From Pseudomonas sp. IPO3778 (GTDB lineage: Bacteria; Pseudomonadota; Gammaproteobacteria; Pseudomonadales; Pseudomonadaceae): a stretch of 64,000 bases of DNA. Location of the stretch: the NCBI RefSeq assembly GCF_013386825.1, contig NZ_JACARC010000005.1:1-64000 (forward strand), written 5' to 3'. The notes under the pieces were generated by a model that saw only the letters and a list, made by a program, of their open reading frames with translations, did not search any database and had not been told where the DNA came from. A program made the translations under genes and the position numbers. Positions 17,034 to 25,043 of this stretch are shown piece after piece; position 1 is the stretch's first letter, and every line of letters begins with the position of its first letter.

Positions 17034-17062
17034 ACCTACTGTATTTCCTGAGGGCTCACCCC

Positions 17063-17383
17063 ATGGCATGGCTACTGCTCGGCTTGGCCGGCATTCTTGA
17101 AATCGCCTTCGCGTTCGCGATGAAGGCCTCGGATGGCTTCACCCGATTCACCCCTGGATTGCTCACCGTGGTGACCGGCGTTTCCAGCGTGATCCTGCTT
17201 TCGGTATCGCTGCGCACACTTCCAGTGGGCAGCGCCTACGCCGTCTGGACCGGAATCGGCGCAGCGGGCACCGCGATCCTCGGCATGGCATTGCTGGGGG
17301 ATTCCACCGCGCCGTTGCGGGTGCTGTGCATCGTGCTGATCCTGGCAGGGGTGATCGGCCTCAAGCTGGTCTCGGCCAATTAA
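17063..17383 (+). CDS. sugE: SMR family efflux pump, SugE/Gdx-type
   Basis: 106-residue four-helix inner-membrane protein of the small multidrug resistance family. The GILEIAFAFAMKASDGFTRFTP segment carries the essential membrane glutamate (Glu13) and the K-x-SDGFTR pattern typical of SugE/Gdx. These proteins export guanidinium or quaternary ammonium ions in exchange for protons as dual-topology dimers. GAGGG precedes the ATG. It lies 67 bp after the AhpD-like gene, so co-transcription is possible but a hairpin intervenes. Confidence 0.88.
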   Translation: MAWLLLGLAGILEIAFAFAMKASDGFTRFTPGLLTVVTGVSSVILLSVSLRTLPVGSAYAVWTGIGAAGTAILGMALLGDSTAPLRVLCIVLILAGVIGLKLVSAN

Positions 17384-17497
17384 TACCGGTATGAGCAGGT
17401 ATTTATCAGAGATGGCCTTTTAACATTGCGGCTCACTCTTTATCATCCGCCCCAGCACTCCGGCCATGGAGACGCTCCACTCATTAAGGAAGTCGTA

Positions 17498-18136
17498 ATG
17501 CACATTGGAAAAATGCTGGGGTTGGCCCTGATCACGTTGTCGATGAGCGGCTGCGCCAGTTTCACGAAGGACGAGGTGGCCCCCGTCACGCTGCCCTCTA
17601 AGGCCAGCTACGCCAACAAACCGAACATCTACGTAGACTTCAAGTTCTACCAGGGCGAGCCCACAAATGCCTCGGCCGCCGAAGTGCCACAAGCACGGGA
17701 AATGCTGAAGCCACAATTGCAGAAAGTCCTGACCGACTCGGGCCTGTTTGGTCGCGTCACCCTGGACGAATTCCAGAAGCAACCGGGCGATTACAACCTG
17801 CGCCTGAAGGTCTACAACCATCCACCGGGTGGCGGCCAACTGGCCCTGGCGTTTATCAGCGGCTTTACCTTCACCATCATCCCGGCGCTGGGGACTGATC
17901 AGTACACCATGAAGCTGGAGTCGGTGGACGCACAAGGCCAGACGCTCAGCACCGGCACCAACCATGACGCGATCAATACCTGGATGGGTATCTGGTTTAT
18001 CCCGCTGATGGCCAACACGCCAAAAGACGCAGTGACCGACACCTTCACCCGCCAGGTCAATGCCCTGCTCAAGCAAATGGTCGACGGCAATAACCTGAAG
18101 TACTCGGCACTGGATGCCGGCGTGCCACGGGCGTGA
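17498..18136 (+). CDS. predicted lipoprotein, 212 aa
   Basis: A lipobox LSMSGC (cysteine ~19) follows a short hydrophobic signal. The mature part begins with a charged linker and contains NIYVDFKFYQG, a central helix (QAREMLKPQLQKVLTDSGLF), and a C-terminal domain with a hydrophobic FISGFTFTIIPALG stretch that could lie in or near a membrane. I do not recognise the family with certainty. AAGGA precedes the ATG at 17498. Convergent with another lipoprotein gene and separated from it by a GC-rich hairpin. Confidence 0.78.
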   Translation: MHIGKMLGLALITLSMSGCASFTKDEVAPVTLPSKASYANKPNIYVDFKFYQGEPTNASAAEVPQAREMLKPQLQKVLTDSGLFGRVTLDEFQKQPGDYNLRLKVYNHPPGGGQLALAFISGFTFTIIPALGTDQYTMKLESVDAQGQTLSTGTNHDAINTWMGIWFIPLMANTPKDAVTDTFTRQVNALLKQMVDGNNLKYSALDAGVPRA

Positions 18137-18162
18137 CACGTTGCAAGCAATAAGCTGAAACC

Positions 18163-18194
18163 GCTGCGAGGGCAGGGTGACCGGTCCTCGCAGC
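18163..18194. terminator. GC-rich hairpin between convergent lipoprotein genes
   Basis: GCTGCGAGG (18163-18171) pairs with CCTCGCAGC (18186-18194), 14-base loop, no strong T run on either side. Position between two converging genes suggests a weak bidirectional terminator. Confidence 0.5.
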
Positions 18195-18201
18195 CCAGGC
18201 G

Positions 18202-18747
18202 TTACTTCAGCGCCTGGATAAACAGCGGGTCGCTGTACAGCGACTTGAGCAAATCCCGCACCATCGGGTTGTAGGCATTGGCAGCATTCGGGATCGCAAT
18301 GAACCCGAAGAACGAACTGGACCAGGTGTGATTCACTTCCTTGGTCGCGTCGTACACCACGTCACTCCCCTTGAGCAGCGTAAACCGTGCGGCCAGCGTG
18401 CCGTTGCCGGAGCCCATGCCTGCCGTCAGCGAATTCTTCACCACCAACACTTGCAGATGACGTTCCGCTTGCGGGTTCAGCAGGCCTGCCAATTGCAGTT
18501 CCTGAGTGATCGCGGCCTGGATGTGCGCCGGAATGCTGCCACTTGGCGAGCGAATCGGATTGGCCCGTACCGTCAGCGAGCCTTCGCCCGACGCAGCCGT
18601 GACTTGGGCATTGCTGACGGGTTGCAGCGGCGCTTTTTGCTTGAGGATCTGGACGTTGTCGAAGTTCGGCTCGTATTGCGTCATGGTGACGCCGCAGCCT
18701 TGCAACAGCAGCGCGAGCAATGGGGTCAACAGTAGAAGCTTTTTCAC
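18202..18747 (-). CDS. predicted lipoprotein, 181 aa (YajG-like architecture)
   Basis: The signal peptide MKKLLLLTPLLALLLQGC ends in a lipobox (cysteine 18). The mature domain alternates strands and helices (SLTVRANPIRS, IQAAITQELQLAGLL, LQVLVVKNSLTAG, ARFTLLKGSDVVYDATKEV), an architecture resembling YajG-type outer-membrane lipoproteins; that link is tentative. Residue 19 is Gly rather than Asp, so outer-membrane sorting by Lol is expected. Single gene, unknown function. Confidence 0.78.
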   Translation of the reverse strand: MKKLLLLTPLLALLLQGCGVTMTQYEPNFDNVQILKQKAPLQPVSNAQVTAASGEGSLTVRANPIRSPSGSIPAHIQAAITQELQLAGLLNPQAERHLQVLVVKNSLTAGMGSGNGTLAARFTLLKGSDVVYDATKEVNHTWSSSFFGFIAIPNAANAYNPMVRDLLKSLYSDPLFIQALK

Positions 18748-18954
18748 GGCGTTTCCTTGCGTGAGTGTGGGAGAGCGGCGCGATTATCGTCAGCTGATGG
18801 CCGGTCGGCAACAGGTAGTGGCAAAATGCCTTAATTATGGCTGAAGATTTCGGTCTGGTTCCCTGCCGGAAAAGTCATCGATAAGGCAATTTGGTGGCCC
18901 CTTTGTAACAAAATCCTCGCCAAAATCACTTTTATTTTCAGGTGGTTAGGCGGG

Positions 18955-19290
18955 ATGCAAATGCGCAAGGTTGGAATCATGCTGATTGCCTGTTCCCTGG
19001 CGGGTGGGGCGGTTTCGGTTCAGGCACGGGAGTTGCGGGACAACGACAAATACATGTGCAGCTGGGGCGCCGGCACGGCGGCCCGGGCGCAGGAATTGAA
19101 GTTGTCGGGTGTCTCGCTGTATGCCGCACGGCAGAAGCTGAAGAGCTACCAGTTCAAGAAGTCCTGGATGCACATGATGGCCATGGGCATCACCGAGCAG
19201 ACCTATGACAGCCGCTCGCGGGTCAAGCCCGAGGTGATTCGCCAGAGTTTTTATCAGGACTGTGTGCGCTACAAGCTGGCGCGCAAGTAA
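18955..19290 (+). CDS. small secreted protein, 111 aa
   Basis: Predicted exported protein. The signal peptide ends around VQA-RE (residue ~24), and the mature part carries Cys34 and a late Cys (QDCVRYKLARK) that could pair in the periplasm, plus a Lys/Arg-rich, helical body. No known domain recognised. It converges with the DUF4262 gene, with only 3 bp between stop codons, and no terminator is visible there. Confidence 0.7.
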   Translation: MQMRKVGIMLIACSLAGGAVSVQARELRDNDKYMCSWGAGTAARAQELKLSGVSLYAARQKLKSYQFKKSWMHMMAMGITEQTYDSRSRVKPEVIRQSFYQDCVRYKLARK

Positions 19291-19293
19291 CCC

Positions 19294-19845
19294 CTACTTG
19301 TCCAGCAGCGGCTGGAGCCGTGAGAACGACTGGTCGTAGGTCGGCTCCCACGGAAAGCGCCCTTGCTTGTCCGGCCAGACCATTTGCAGCGCGGGGAAAT
19401 CCGCCTGGACCGAACCGTAGAACCAGCCGGCATAACCGAGGTATTCGCGGTAGTGCTGGCGGGCGACAGGAATGAACGCGATGCGCATGCCTTCGGCAAT
19501 ATCGTCATAGGGCGTGTAGGTTTCATAGGCGGCTTTCGCGCCGGCAAAGCGGATCGCGGTGATGTTCAGCAACTGCTGTGCAATCTGCGGTGGCAGCCCG
19601 AATACGATGATTTCCGGCTGGCCGAAATTTGCGTAGAACCCCAGCGAGTAGGCAAACGACGGCTCCGCGTCTTCGGCACGCACATGTACATGATGCCAGC
19701 CGATTTTCTTGATATCCGCCAATACCTGTTCGTCGTACTCCGAATCTGCCTTGGGCAACTGGAATCCCGGGAGCGGGGCCTTGGCCGATGTGTTCATCGA
19801 GAACAATGAGGCGGCGAAGAGGGCGACGGCGCGAATGATGTTCAT
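19294..19845 (-). CDS. DUF4262-domain protein with signal peptide
   Basis: 183-residue protein with a DUF4262-like core. DIKKIGWHHVHV, AYSLGFYANFGQPEIIVFGLPP and the C-terminal HYREYLGYAGWFYG match the family, which otherwise consists mostly of cytoplasmic proteins of unknown function. The N-terminus (MNIIRAVALFAASLFS through TSAKA) is a clear signal peptide, so this copy is probably periplasmic, which is unusual. I chose the ATG at 19845 because AAGGACT lies upstream; the frame extends back without signal-peptide character. Confidence 0.8.
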   Translation of the reverse strand: MNIIRAVALFAASLFSMNTSAKAPLPGFQLPKADSEYDEQVLADIKKIGWHHVHVRAEDAEPSFAYSLGFYANFGQPEIIVFGLPPQIAQQLLNITAIRFAGAKAAYETYTPYDDIAEGMRIAFIPVARQHYREYLGYAGWFYGSVQADFPALQMVWPDKQGRFPWEPTYDQSFSRLQPLLDK

Positions 19846-20017
19846 CAGAGTCCTTTCTGCGGGATCGTTGTGTGAAAGCGCGATGAGGCTAGCAGCGTTG
19901 GGTTCGGTCGGCAAAGTGATCGATGCACCGCTCAGTACAAAATCTGCGTAAGGCTGTCCAACTTCGCCCTGGGGCCAGTGCGCATACTGGCCCCAGGTAA
20001 ACGAAGAGGCACCTGCC

Positions 20018-20713
20018 ATGACCCGCTACGTCATCACTCCCAACGAAATCCCGTCCCTCGCCATCCACGGCGACGACGCTCGCTTCCCGCTGCGCCGGGT
20101 GTTCTGTGTGGGGCGCAACTACGGCGAACATACCCGTGAAATGGGCCATGACCCCGACCGCGAGCCGCCGTTCTTTTTCATGAAGCCGGCGGATGCCGTG
20201 GTGCCCGCCGAGGGCGTGATCGCCTATCCGCCGCTGACCGCCGACCTGCACCATGAAGTCGAGTTGGTGGTGGCCATCGGCAAGGGCGGGGTGGACATTG
20301 CCCCGGAAGACGCCTTGGCCCATATCTGGGGTTACGGCCTGGGCATCGACCTGACCCGTCGCGATCTTCAGGCTCAGGCGAAAAAGGCTTCGCGGCCGTG
20401 GGAATGGGCCAAGGCCTTCGATGAATCGGCACCCTGCACGGCGTTGCAGCCGGTGAGTGCCGTCGGCCATCCGGGCACTGGGCGCATCTGGCTCAAGGTC
20501 AATGGCGAACAACGCCAGGTGGGCGACCTGGCGGACCAGATCTGGTCGGTGGCCGAGGTGATCAGCCATGCGTCCAAATCCGTGGCGCTGAAGGCGGGCG
20601 ACCTGATCTTTACCGGCACCCCGGCGGGCGTCGGCACCTTGCAACCGGGGGATGTGGTGACCGCCGGCATCGACGGTCTGGCCGAGCTGAGCTTCACCCT
20701 CAGCCAGGGTTAA
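20018..20713 (+). CDS. fumarylacetoacetate hydrolase (FAH) family protein
   Basis: 231-residue FAH-fold hydrolase. It has RVFCVGRNYGEH, PFFFMKPADAVV and HHEVELVVAIGKGG with the acidic metal ligands (Glu of HHEVELV and downstream Asp in GYGLGIDLTRRDLQ), then FTGTPAGVGTLQPGD. Members cleave C-C bonds in acylpyruvates or decarboxylate oxaloacetate; fumarylpyruvate hydrolase is the closest feel. Followed after 36 bp by an AraC regulator on the same strand, which may control or be cotranscribed with it. Confidence 0.88.
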   Translation: MTRYVITPNEIPSLAIHGDDARFPLRRVFCVGRNYGEHTREMGHDPDREPPFFFMKPADAVVPAEGVIAYPPLTADLHHEVELVVAIGKGGVDIAPEDALAHIWGYGLGIDLTRRDLQAQAKKASRPWEWAKAFDESAPCTALQPVSAVGHPGTGRIWLKVNGEQRQVGDLADQIWSVAEVISHASKSVALKAGDLIFTGTPAGVGTLQPGDVVTAGIDGLAELSFTLSQG

Positions 20714-20749
20714 CGCTACAGTGGTGCCCAGGCCTTTCGAGAACGACGT

Positions 20750-21661
20750 ATGCCCGGCACCCGCATCACCACGTATGGCATGGAACAACGCAGCGACCGC
20801 CCCGACTTCTACATCCGCGACAAGCGGGGCAGGGCGGCGCTGACCAGTCCCCATCGCCACGAATACTTCCAGATCCAGATCAACCTGGGCGGCGACACCG
20901 TGCAGCACATCGGCGGTGCGGTGCGCCCGTTCCCGAAAAAGGCCCTGGCCTTTATCCTGCCCCATCGCCTGCACGTGATTCCCCACCCCGAAGACGGCGA
21001 CTTCATGCTGATCAATTTCAGCCAGGGGTTTTTCCTGCCGCAGCTGACCTGCGACCCGCTGGACCTGGAAGACATTCCCATCGGCCAGGCCCCCGAGCTG
21101 TCACCGTTTCGCTTCCAGGAACAACTGGATTTCATCCTGGAAGACGCGGCATTCGAAGAAGTCAAAACCTGGCTGGAACACATGCGCGCCCTCGACGCCC
21201 ACCGCAGCTTCGGCGCCCGGGAGCGGCTCAAGGGTTACCTGTTCCAGTTGATCGGGCTGGTGTGCCAGCAATACGCCGAACCGCTCCAGGCCTTCGCCGC
21301 CAACAATGCCACCCGACGTGGCCGCAAGGACGCCCTGGCGCGGGTGCAGGGCTACGTCCGTGAGCACCTGCACGAGCCTTCGCTGAACCTCACCGATGCC
21401 GCGGCCGCCGCCTTCCTGTCGCCCAACTACCTCACCCACCTGCTGCGCAAGGAAACCGGCAAGCCCTTTTCCCAACTGGTGCTCGACCGGCGCATGCAAC
21501 TGGCGCGCACCTTGCTGCTCAATAGCTCGCAGTTGATCGGCGCCATTGCCGATCGCTGCGGGTTCACCGATGAAGCGTATTTTTCCCGGTGTTTTCGCAA
21601 AGCCCACGGGCTGGCGCCGGGGCAGTTCAGGCGGCGTGAGCAGGCTCAGCCCGGTACGTGA
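20750..21661 (+). CDS. AraC family transcriptional regulator
   Basis: 303-residue regulator. The N-terminal cupin-type sensing domain contains SPHRHEYFQIQINLGG and FILPHRLHVIPHP. The C-terminal double helix-turn-helix (residues ~195-295) contains LTDAAAAAFLSPNYLTHLLRKETG and IGAIADRCGFTDEAYFSRCFRKAHGLAPGQFRR, the AraC signature. The inducer is unknown; the adjacent FAH gene suggests an aromatic or keto-acid. The last 16 bp overlap the convergent VOC gene. Confidence 0.92.
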   Translation: MPGTRITTYGMEQRSDRPDFYIRDKRGRAALTSPHRHEYFQIQINLGGDTVQHIGGAVRPFPKKALAFILPHRLHVIPHPEDGDFMLINFSQGFFLPQLTCDPLDLEDIPIGQAPELSPFRFQEQLDFILEDAAFEEVKTWLEHMRALDAHRSFGARERLKGYLFQLIGLVCQQYAEPLQAFAANNATRRGRKDALARVQGYVREHLHEPSLNLTDAAAAAFLSPNYLTHLLRKETGKPFSQLVLDRRMQLARTLLLNSSQLIGAIADRCGFTDEAYFSRCFRKAHGLAPGQFRRREQAQPGT

Positions 21662-22014
21662 TACACCGCTTCCAGATTGTGCCCGTCCGGGTCGATCACG
21701 AAGGCGGCGAAGTACCCGCTGTCGTATTTTTCCCGCAGGCCGGGGGCGCCGTTGTCGGTGCCGCCTGCGGCTATCGCTTGGGCGTGGAACTGCCGCACCT
21801 GGTCTTCGCTGCTGGCCGAGAAGGCAATGTGCTGCGGCGTGACATCCGTGTTCACGGCGCTGAAACCCAGTTGTGCCGGTCGCCCGGGAATCATCATGGA
21901 AAAGCTGTTGCTCCAGGTATCTTCCACCTCGATGCCGAGGGGGGCGAGGGCCTGTGTGTAGAACGCGAGGCTACGGTGGTGATCGTTTATCGAGATAACG
22001 AGATGGTCGAACAT
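21646..22014 (-). CDS. VOC superfamily (glyoxalase-like) protein
   Basis: 122-residue single VOC domain made of two beta-alpha-beta3 modules. MFDHLVISINDHHRSLAFYTQAL opens the fold, HIAFSASSEDQVRQF begins the second half, and GYFAAFVIDPDGHNLEAVYH closes it. The expected metal ligands (His4, His69-equivalent, Glu near the end) are present. Substrate unknown; glyoxalase-type or antibiotic-binding roles are possible. Lies 9 bp downstream of the SDR gene on the same strand, so the two are probably cotranscribed. Confidence 0.87.
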   Translation of the reverse strand: MFDHLVISINDHHRSLAFYTQALAPLGIEVEDTWSNSFSMMIPGRPAQLGFSAVNTDVTPQHIAFSASSEDQVRQFHAQAIAAGGTDNGAPGLREKYDSGYFAAFVIDPDGHNLEAVYHVPG

Positions 22015-22023
22015 GGGGCTCTC

Positions 22024-22968
22024 CTAGAGGGGCGCGGTGTTGTTGATCAGTTGCAGTGACCGTTCCCACAAGGCCTCGGCTGCCTGCGGATCCAAAGCAT
22101 GTGCATGTACGCCGGTTTCCGAATCTGCCACGTCCGTCAGTGGTGCCTGGTTGTTGTCTTCGAAATAGCGTCCGGTTACCCCTTCGATCAGGGGCGAAGC
22201 GGCCAGCAGCACCGACGTCGATGCGCCTTGTTCCAGGGTTTTCCATGGATAGTTGGCAAGGAGTTCGAGCATTTCCGGGCTGGTTTGATGGCGCTGCAAC
22301 GGCGTGCGAATCCCGCCCGGCATCAGCGCATTGGCGATAATCCCATCGTCTTCCCATCGCCGGCCGGCCTCTACGGCCAGCAACACGTTGGCCGTTTTCG
22401 ATTGGCCATACGCGGACCATTCATCATAGGGCCGGCGCTCGAACATGATGTCTTCGAACACGATGGGCGAAATGCGGTGGGCGTTGGAACTGACCGACAC
22501 AATGCGTGCCCCGTTGGCGCTGGCCAACGCCCGGTGCAAGCCCACCGTCAGGACAAAATGCCCCAGATGGTTGGTTGCGAACTGCAATTCCCAGCCTTCT
22601 GCGGTGCGTTGAATCTGTGGCAGGGCCATGATTCCGGCATTGTTGACCAGCACATCCAGCCGTCCCTGCCAGTGCCGGGCAAAACGTGCGATGGAGGCCC
22701 GGTCAAGCAGATCGAGTGGCGACACCTTGATCGAACCCGCGCCGCGAACCGGCTGGTTGAGTGCTGCCGCGCGTGCGCCGGCCTGCACATCGCGTACGGC
22801 AATCGTCACCTCGGCACCTGCGGCGGCCAGTACTCGGGCTGTCTCGATGCCGATCCCGGAGCCGCCTCCCGTAACGATGATGCGCTTGCCGTTCAGGTCA
22901 ACCCCGGCAATGACGGCGCTGGCGGTGGTGGCTTTGGTGAATCCGGTGAGCAGGGAGTGGCGGGTCAT
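22024..22968 (-). CDS. SDR family oxidoreductase (retinol dehydrogenase-like)
   Basis: 314-residue SDR. The TGGGSGIG cofactor motif is at residues ~33-40, NNAG mid-protein, catalytic Ser in VSVSSNAHR, and YGQSK as YxxxK. The extra ~25 N-terminal residues and the long C-terminal region resemble the retinol-dehydrogenase/WWOX-like subgroup. Divergent from a LysR regulator, which is the likely controller, and cotranscribed with the VOC gene. Confidence 0.88.
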   Translation of the reverse strand: MTRHSLLTGFTKATTASAVIAGVDLNGKRIIVTGGGSGIGIETARVLAAAGAEVTIAVRDVQAGARAAALNQPVRGAGSIKVSPLDLLDRASIARFARHWQGRLDVLVNNAGIMALPQIQRTAEGWELQFATNHLGHFVLTVGLHRALASANGARIVSVSSNAHRISPIVFEDIMFERRPYDEWSAYGQSKTANVLLAVEAGRRWEDDGIIANALMPGGIRTPLQRHQTSPEMLELLANYPWKTLEQGASTSVLLAASPLIEGVTGRYFEDNNQAPLTDVADSETGVHAHALDPQAAEALWERSLQLINNTAPL

Positions 22969-23074
22969 GGTGCAAACCTGTTGATTGGCGTGGAGTTCGG
23001 CTAATCTAGGTCTTTGCGATCAGCGGAACAATCCGCATCAGATGGCATGAATCAATGCGAAAAACGGCATAATA

Positions 23075-23965
23075 ATGACCCAGGATTTCAATCAGTTGCA
23101 CGCGGCCCTTGCGGTGGCCCGGCACCGAAGTTTTCGCGCGGCGGCCCAGGCGCTGGACATGTCGCCGACCGCATTGAGCCGGGCCATCTCTGCCCTTGAG
23201 CAACGCCTTGGATTGCGGCTGTTCAACCGTACCACCCGCAGCGTATCGGTGACGCCTGCGGGGGAAGAATTTCTCGCCAGAATCGAACCGGCACTGGCCC
23301 AACTGAACGACGCGCTTGAAGGTGCGAACCAGATTCGCGACACCCCGGTGGGTACGTTGCGCATCAATGCCTCTGAAGGTGCGGCGCGAATTATCCTGGG
23401 GCCGATCATTCTGCGGTTCCTGGCGCAAAACCCCGAGATGAATATCGACCTGTTCGCCGACGGCAGCCTGAGCGACATTGTTGCTCAAGGCTTCGACCTC
23501 GGTGTGCGGTATGCCGAGGCCGTGCCTCAGGACATGATTGCCGTGCCGCTTGAGCCGCATCACGCGATGGCGGTCTTTGCTGCGCCGTCTTACCTTGAGG
23601 GGCGTCCGTTTCCGCGTGCACCTGCGGACCTGTTGGCCCACAGCTGCGTGCGCATTCGTCATCCGAGCGGCGCGCTGTACCACTGGGAATTCACCCGGCA
23701 CGGCAAGGACCAGCGCATTAATGTGCCTGGTCGTCTGACCGTCAACAGTTACAACCTGGCCGTCGATGCTGCGCTGACAGGCGAGGGCATCGGTTTTACC
23801 AGCGAATATTTTGTGCGTGAGCACCTCGCCAGCGGGCGTCTGGTGCGGCTCTTGGAGGAGTGGACGCCGCCGTTCGAGGGCTTGCACCTGTACTACCCGC
23901 GTCATCGACAAGTGTCCTCAGGCTTGCGCGCATTTATCGACATGGTGCGTGGTCGCGTGATGTGA
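23075..23965 (+). CDS. LysR family transcriptional regulator
   Basis: 296-residue LysR regulator. The N-terminal winged helix (residues ~3-62) has FRAAAQALDMSPTALSRAISALEQRLGLRLFNRTTRSVSVT, followed by a periplasmic-binding-protein-like effector domain (LRINASEGAARIILGPII to the C-terminus). It reads away from the SDR/VOC pair across a 106-bp intergenic region, so it probably regulates that pair. No inducer can be inferred. Confidence 0.92.
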   Translation: MTQDFNQLHAALAVARHRSFRAAAQALDMSPTALSRAISALEQRLGLRLFNRTTRSVSVTPAGEEFLARIEPALAQLNDALEGANQIRDTPVGTLRINASEGAARIILGPIILRFLAQNPEMNIDLFADGSLSDIVAQGFDLGVRYAEAVPQDMIAVPLEPHHAMAVFAAPSYLEGRPFPRAPADLLAHSCVRIRHPSGALYHWEFTRHGKDQRINVPGRLTVNSYNLAVDAALTGEGIGFTSEYFVREHLASGRLVRLLEEWTPPFEGLHLYYPRHRQVSSGLRAFIDMVRGRVM

Positions 23966-24044
23966 ATGACTGTTTTACAAATCCAACACAACCCATGTGT
24001 TTCAATTTACATACAATTGAGCGTCTCATTGGGAGGCGGTGCAC

Positions 24045-24491
24045 ATGGGGACGGTTATACGAGTGGCAACCCCGGACGATATCGAGGTCATTTTCGAGAT
24101 TCGCACGGCGGTGGTGCAGAACCATCTAAGCCGCGAGCAGATGGCCGAGCTGGGTATTACCCCGCAGGTTGTTGCCGACAGCATGCGCGAGGCTCCCTGT
24201 GTGTGGCTTGCTGAAATGAAGGGCACGCCCGTCGCGTTCTCGATGGTCGATCTTGCCGACGGCGAGGTGTTCGCGCTGTTTGTGTTGCCGTCCCACGAGA
24301 ACCTCGGGTTAGGCCGTCAATTGATGGCAGTGGCGGAGGCGGCGTTGTTCGAACGCCACGACACGCTATTCCTGATCACCGACGGGCGCGATCAGGTCCG
24401 GGCCAATGGCTTTTACCAACGGCTTGGTTGGTCAGTGGTCGACACAGCCGAGGGCGACGACGTCCGTTATCAGAAACACAAGGTGCAATGA
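24045..24491 (+). CDS. GNAT family N-acetyltransferase
   Basis: 148-residue GNAT acetyltransferase. It has an N-terminal VIRVATPDDIEVIFEIR strand-helix, VWLAEMKGTPVAFSMV, and the acetyl-CoA motif FVLPSHENLGLGRQLM (Q/RxxGxG/A variant ENLGLG), then NGFYQRLGW. I chose the ATG at 24045 because GGAGG lies 8 bases upstream; a GTG two codons earlier is possible. The acetylated substrate is unknown. The next gene starts 4 bp after its stop. Confidence 0.9.
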   Translation: MGTVIRVATPDDIEVIFEIRTAVVQNHLSREQMAELGITPQVVADSMREAPCVWLAEMKGTPVAFSMVDLADGEVFALFVLPSHENLGLGRQLMAVAEAALFERHDTLFLITDGRDQVRANGFYQRLGWSVVDTAEGDDVRYQKHKVQ

Positions 24492-24495
24492 GTGT

Positions 24496-24756
24496 ATGAG
24501 TCAGCTGGAACCCCCTCAATCCAATGCCTTTCGCCATTTCGTCATCGGGGTTCTGTGTGTGGCGGTGGTGCTGGGGGCCTATTTCGTCCGGCTCAATGCC
24601 CAGGTTGACCGGCAGCGGGAAGAGGCGGCGGAGCGCCTGGCGTTATGCCGTCAGGCGGCCAGTGTTTCACGCACCACGCCCCAGGACGAACTGGTGCTGG
24701 TGGACCCCTGCAGGCACTTGAGTGAGCATTACCTGAAGAAGCCCAGGCACTTTTAA
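24496..24756 (+). CDS. small single-pass membrane protein, 86 aa
   Basis: Hypothetical protein. A short cytoplasmic N-terminus is followed by one transmembrane helix (FVIGVLCVAVVLGAYFV, residues ~16-32) and a soluble C-terminal part with a possible disulfide between the cysteines in RLALCRQAA and VDPCRHL. It starts 4 bp after the acetyltransferase stop without its own clear ribosome binding site, so translational coupling is likely. Confidence 0.68.
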   Translation: MSQLEPPQSNAFRHFVIGVLCVAVVLGAYFVRLNAQVDRQREEAAERLALCRQAASVSRTTPQDELVLVDPCRHLSEHYLKKPRHF

Positions 24757-24919
24757 TCAATAACCTTGTTTTTATCGCGGAATTAAACAGCGCAAGTTTG
24801 TTTAATGGCGCGTGCCATTGCACCAAAAAGTGGCAATTTTGATAATCGGATCCATTAAAAATGTGTGGTTATTGAATGACTTAGCGCTGTTTTAATCCGA
24901 CGAAAGGTTGAAAATTATC

Positions 24920-24948
24920 TTGTTACAAGTTTTCCCCCTCGGTAATAT
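24920..24948 (+). promoter_or_regulatory. near-consensus sigma-70 promoter
   Basis: TTGTTA (24920-24925) and TAATAT (24943-24948) are separated by exactly 17 bases. It drives transcription toward an intrinsic terminator only ~70 bp downstream, with no coding frame between. Confidence 0.7.
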
Positions 24949-24954
24949 AGCCCT

Positions 24955-25022
24955 GCGTTCACCTCCCACGGTTTATGCATTTTTAAATCCCAAGTTTCCA
25001 TCAGCTACTTGGGATTTTTTTT
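24955..25022 (+). ncRNA. candidate small RNA, about 68 nt
   Basis: A strong sigma-70 promoter (24920-24948) predicts a start near 24955, and a textbook intrinsic terminator ends at 25022. No start codon with a ribosome binding site lies between. The 5' part is mostly unstructured and contains ACCUCCC (24961-24967), complementary to Shine-Dalgarno sequences. The 3' part is the terminator hairpin with an 8-U tail suited to Hfq. It stops ~20 bp before the 3' end of the convergent diguanylate cyclase gene. No name recognised. Confidence 0.55.
24985..25022 (+). terminator. intrinsic terminator of the candidate small RNA
   Basis: AAATCCCAAGT (24985-24995) pairs perfectly with ACTTGGGATTT (25007-25017), 11-base loop, eight T residues at 25015-25022. 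The minus-strand side lacks an equivalent T run, so it serves rightward transcription. Confidence 0.85.
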
Positions 25023-25043
25023 GCCCGCGATTTGACCTGTGTA

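Noticed and set aside
16996..17062. Guanidine riboswitch before the SugE-type exporter
   Set aside because: Only one hairpin is present, without the tandem ACGR-type loops of the guanidine-II class or a recognisable guanidine-I/III fold; the leader is also too short.
24782..24806. Stem ATTAAACA...TGTTTAAT as a terminator of the 86-aa gene
   Set aside because: The 8-bp stem is AT-only and lacks a U tract; it may be an operator, but there is not enough support to annotate it.
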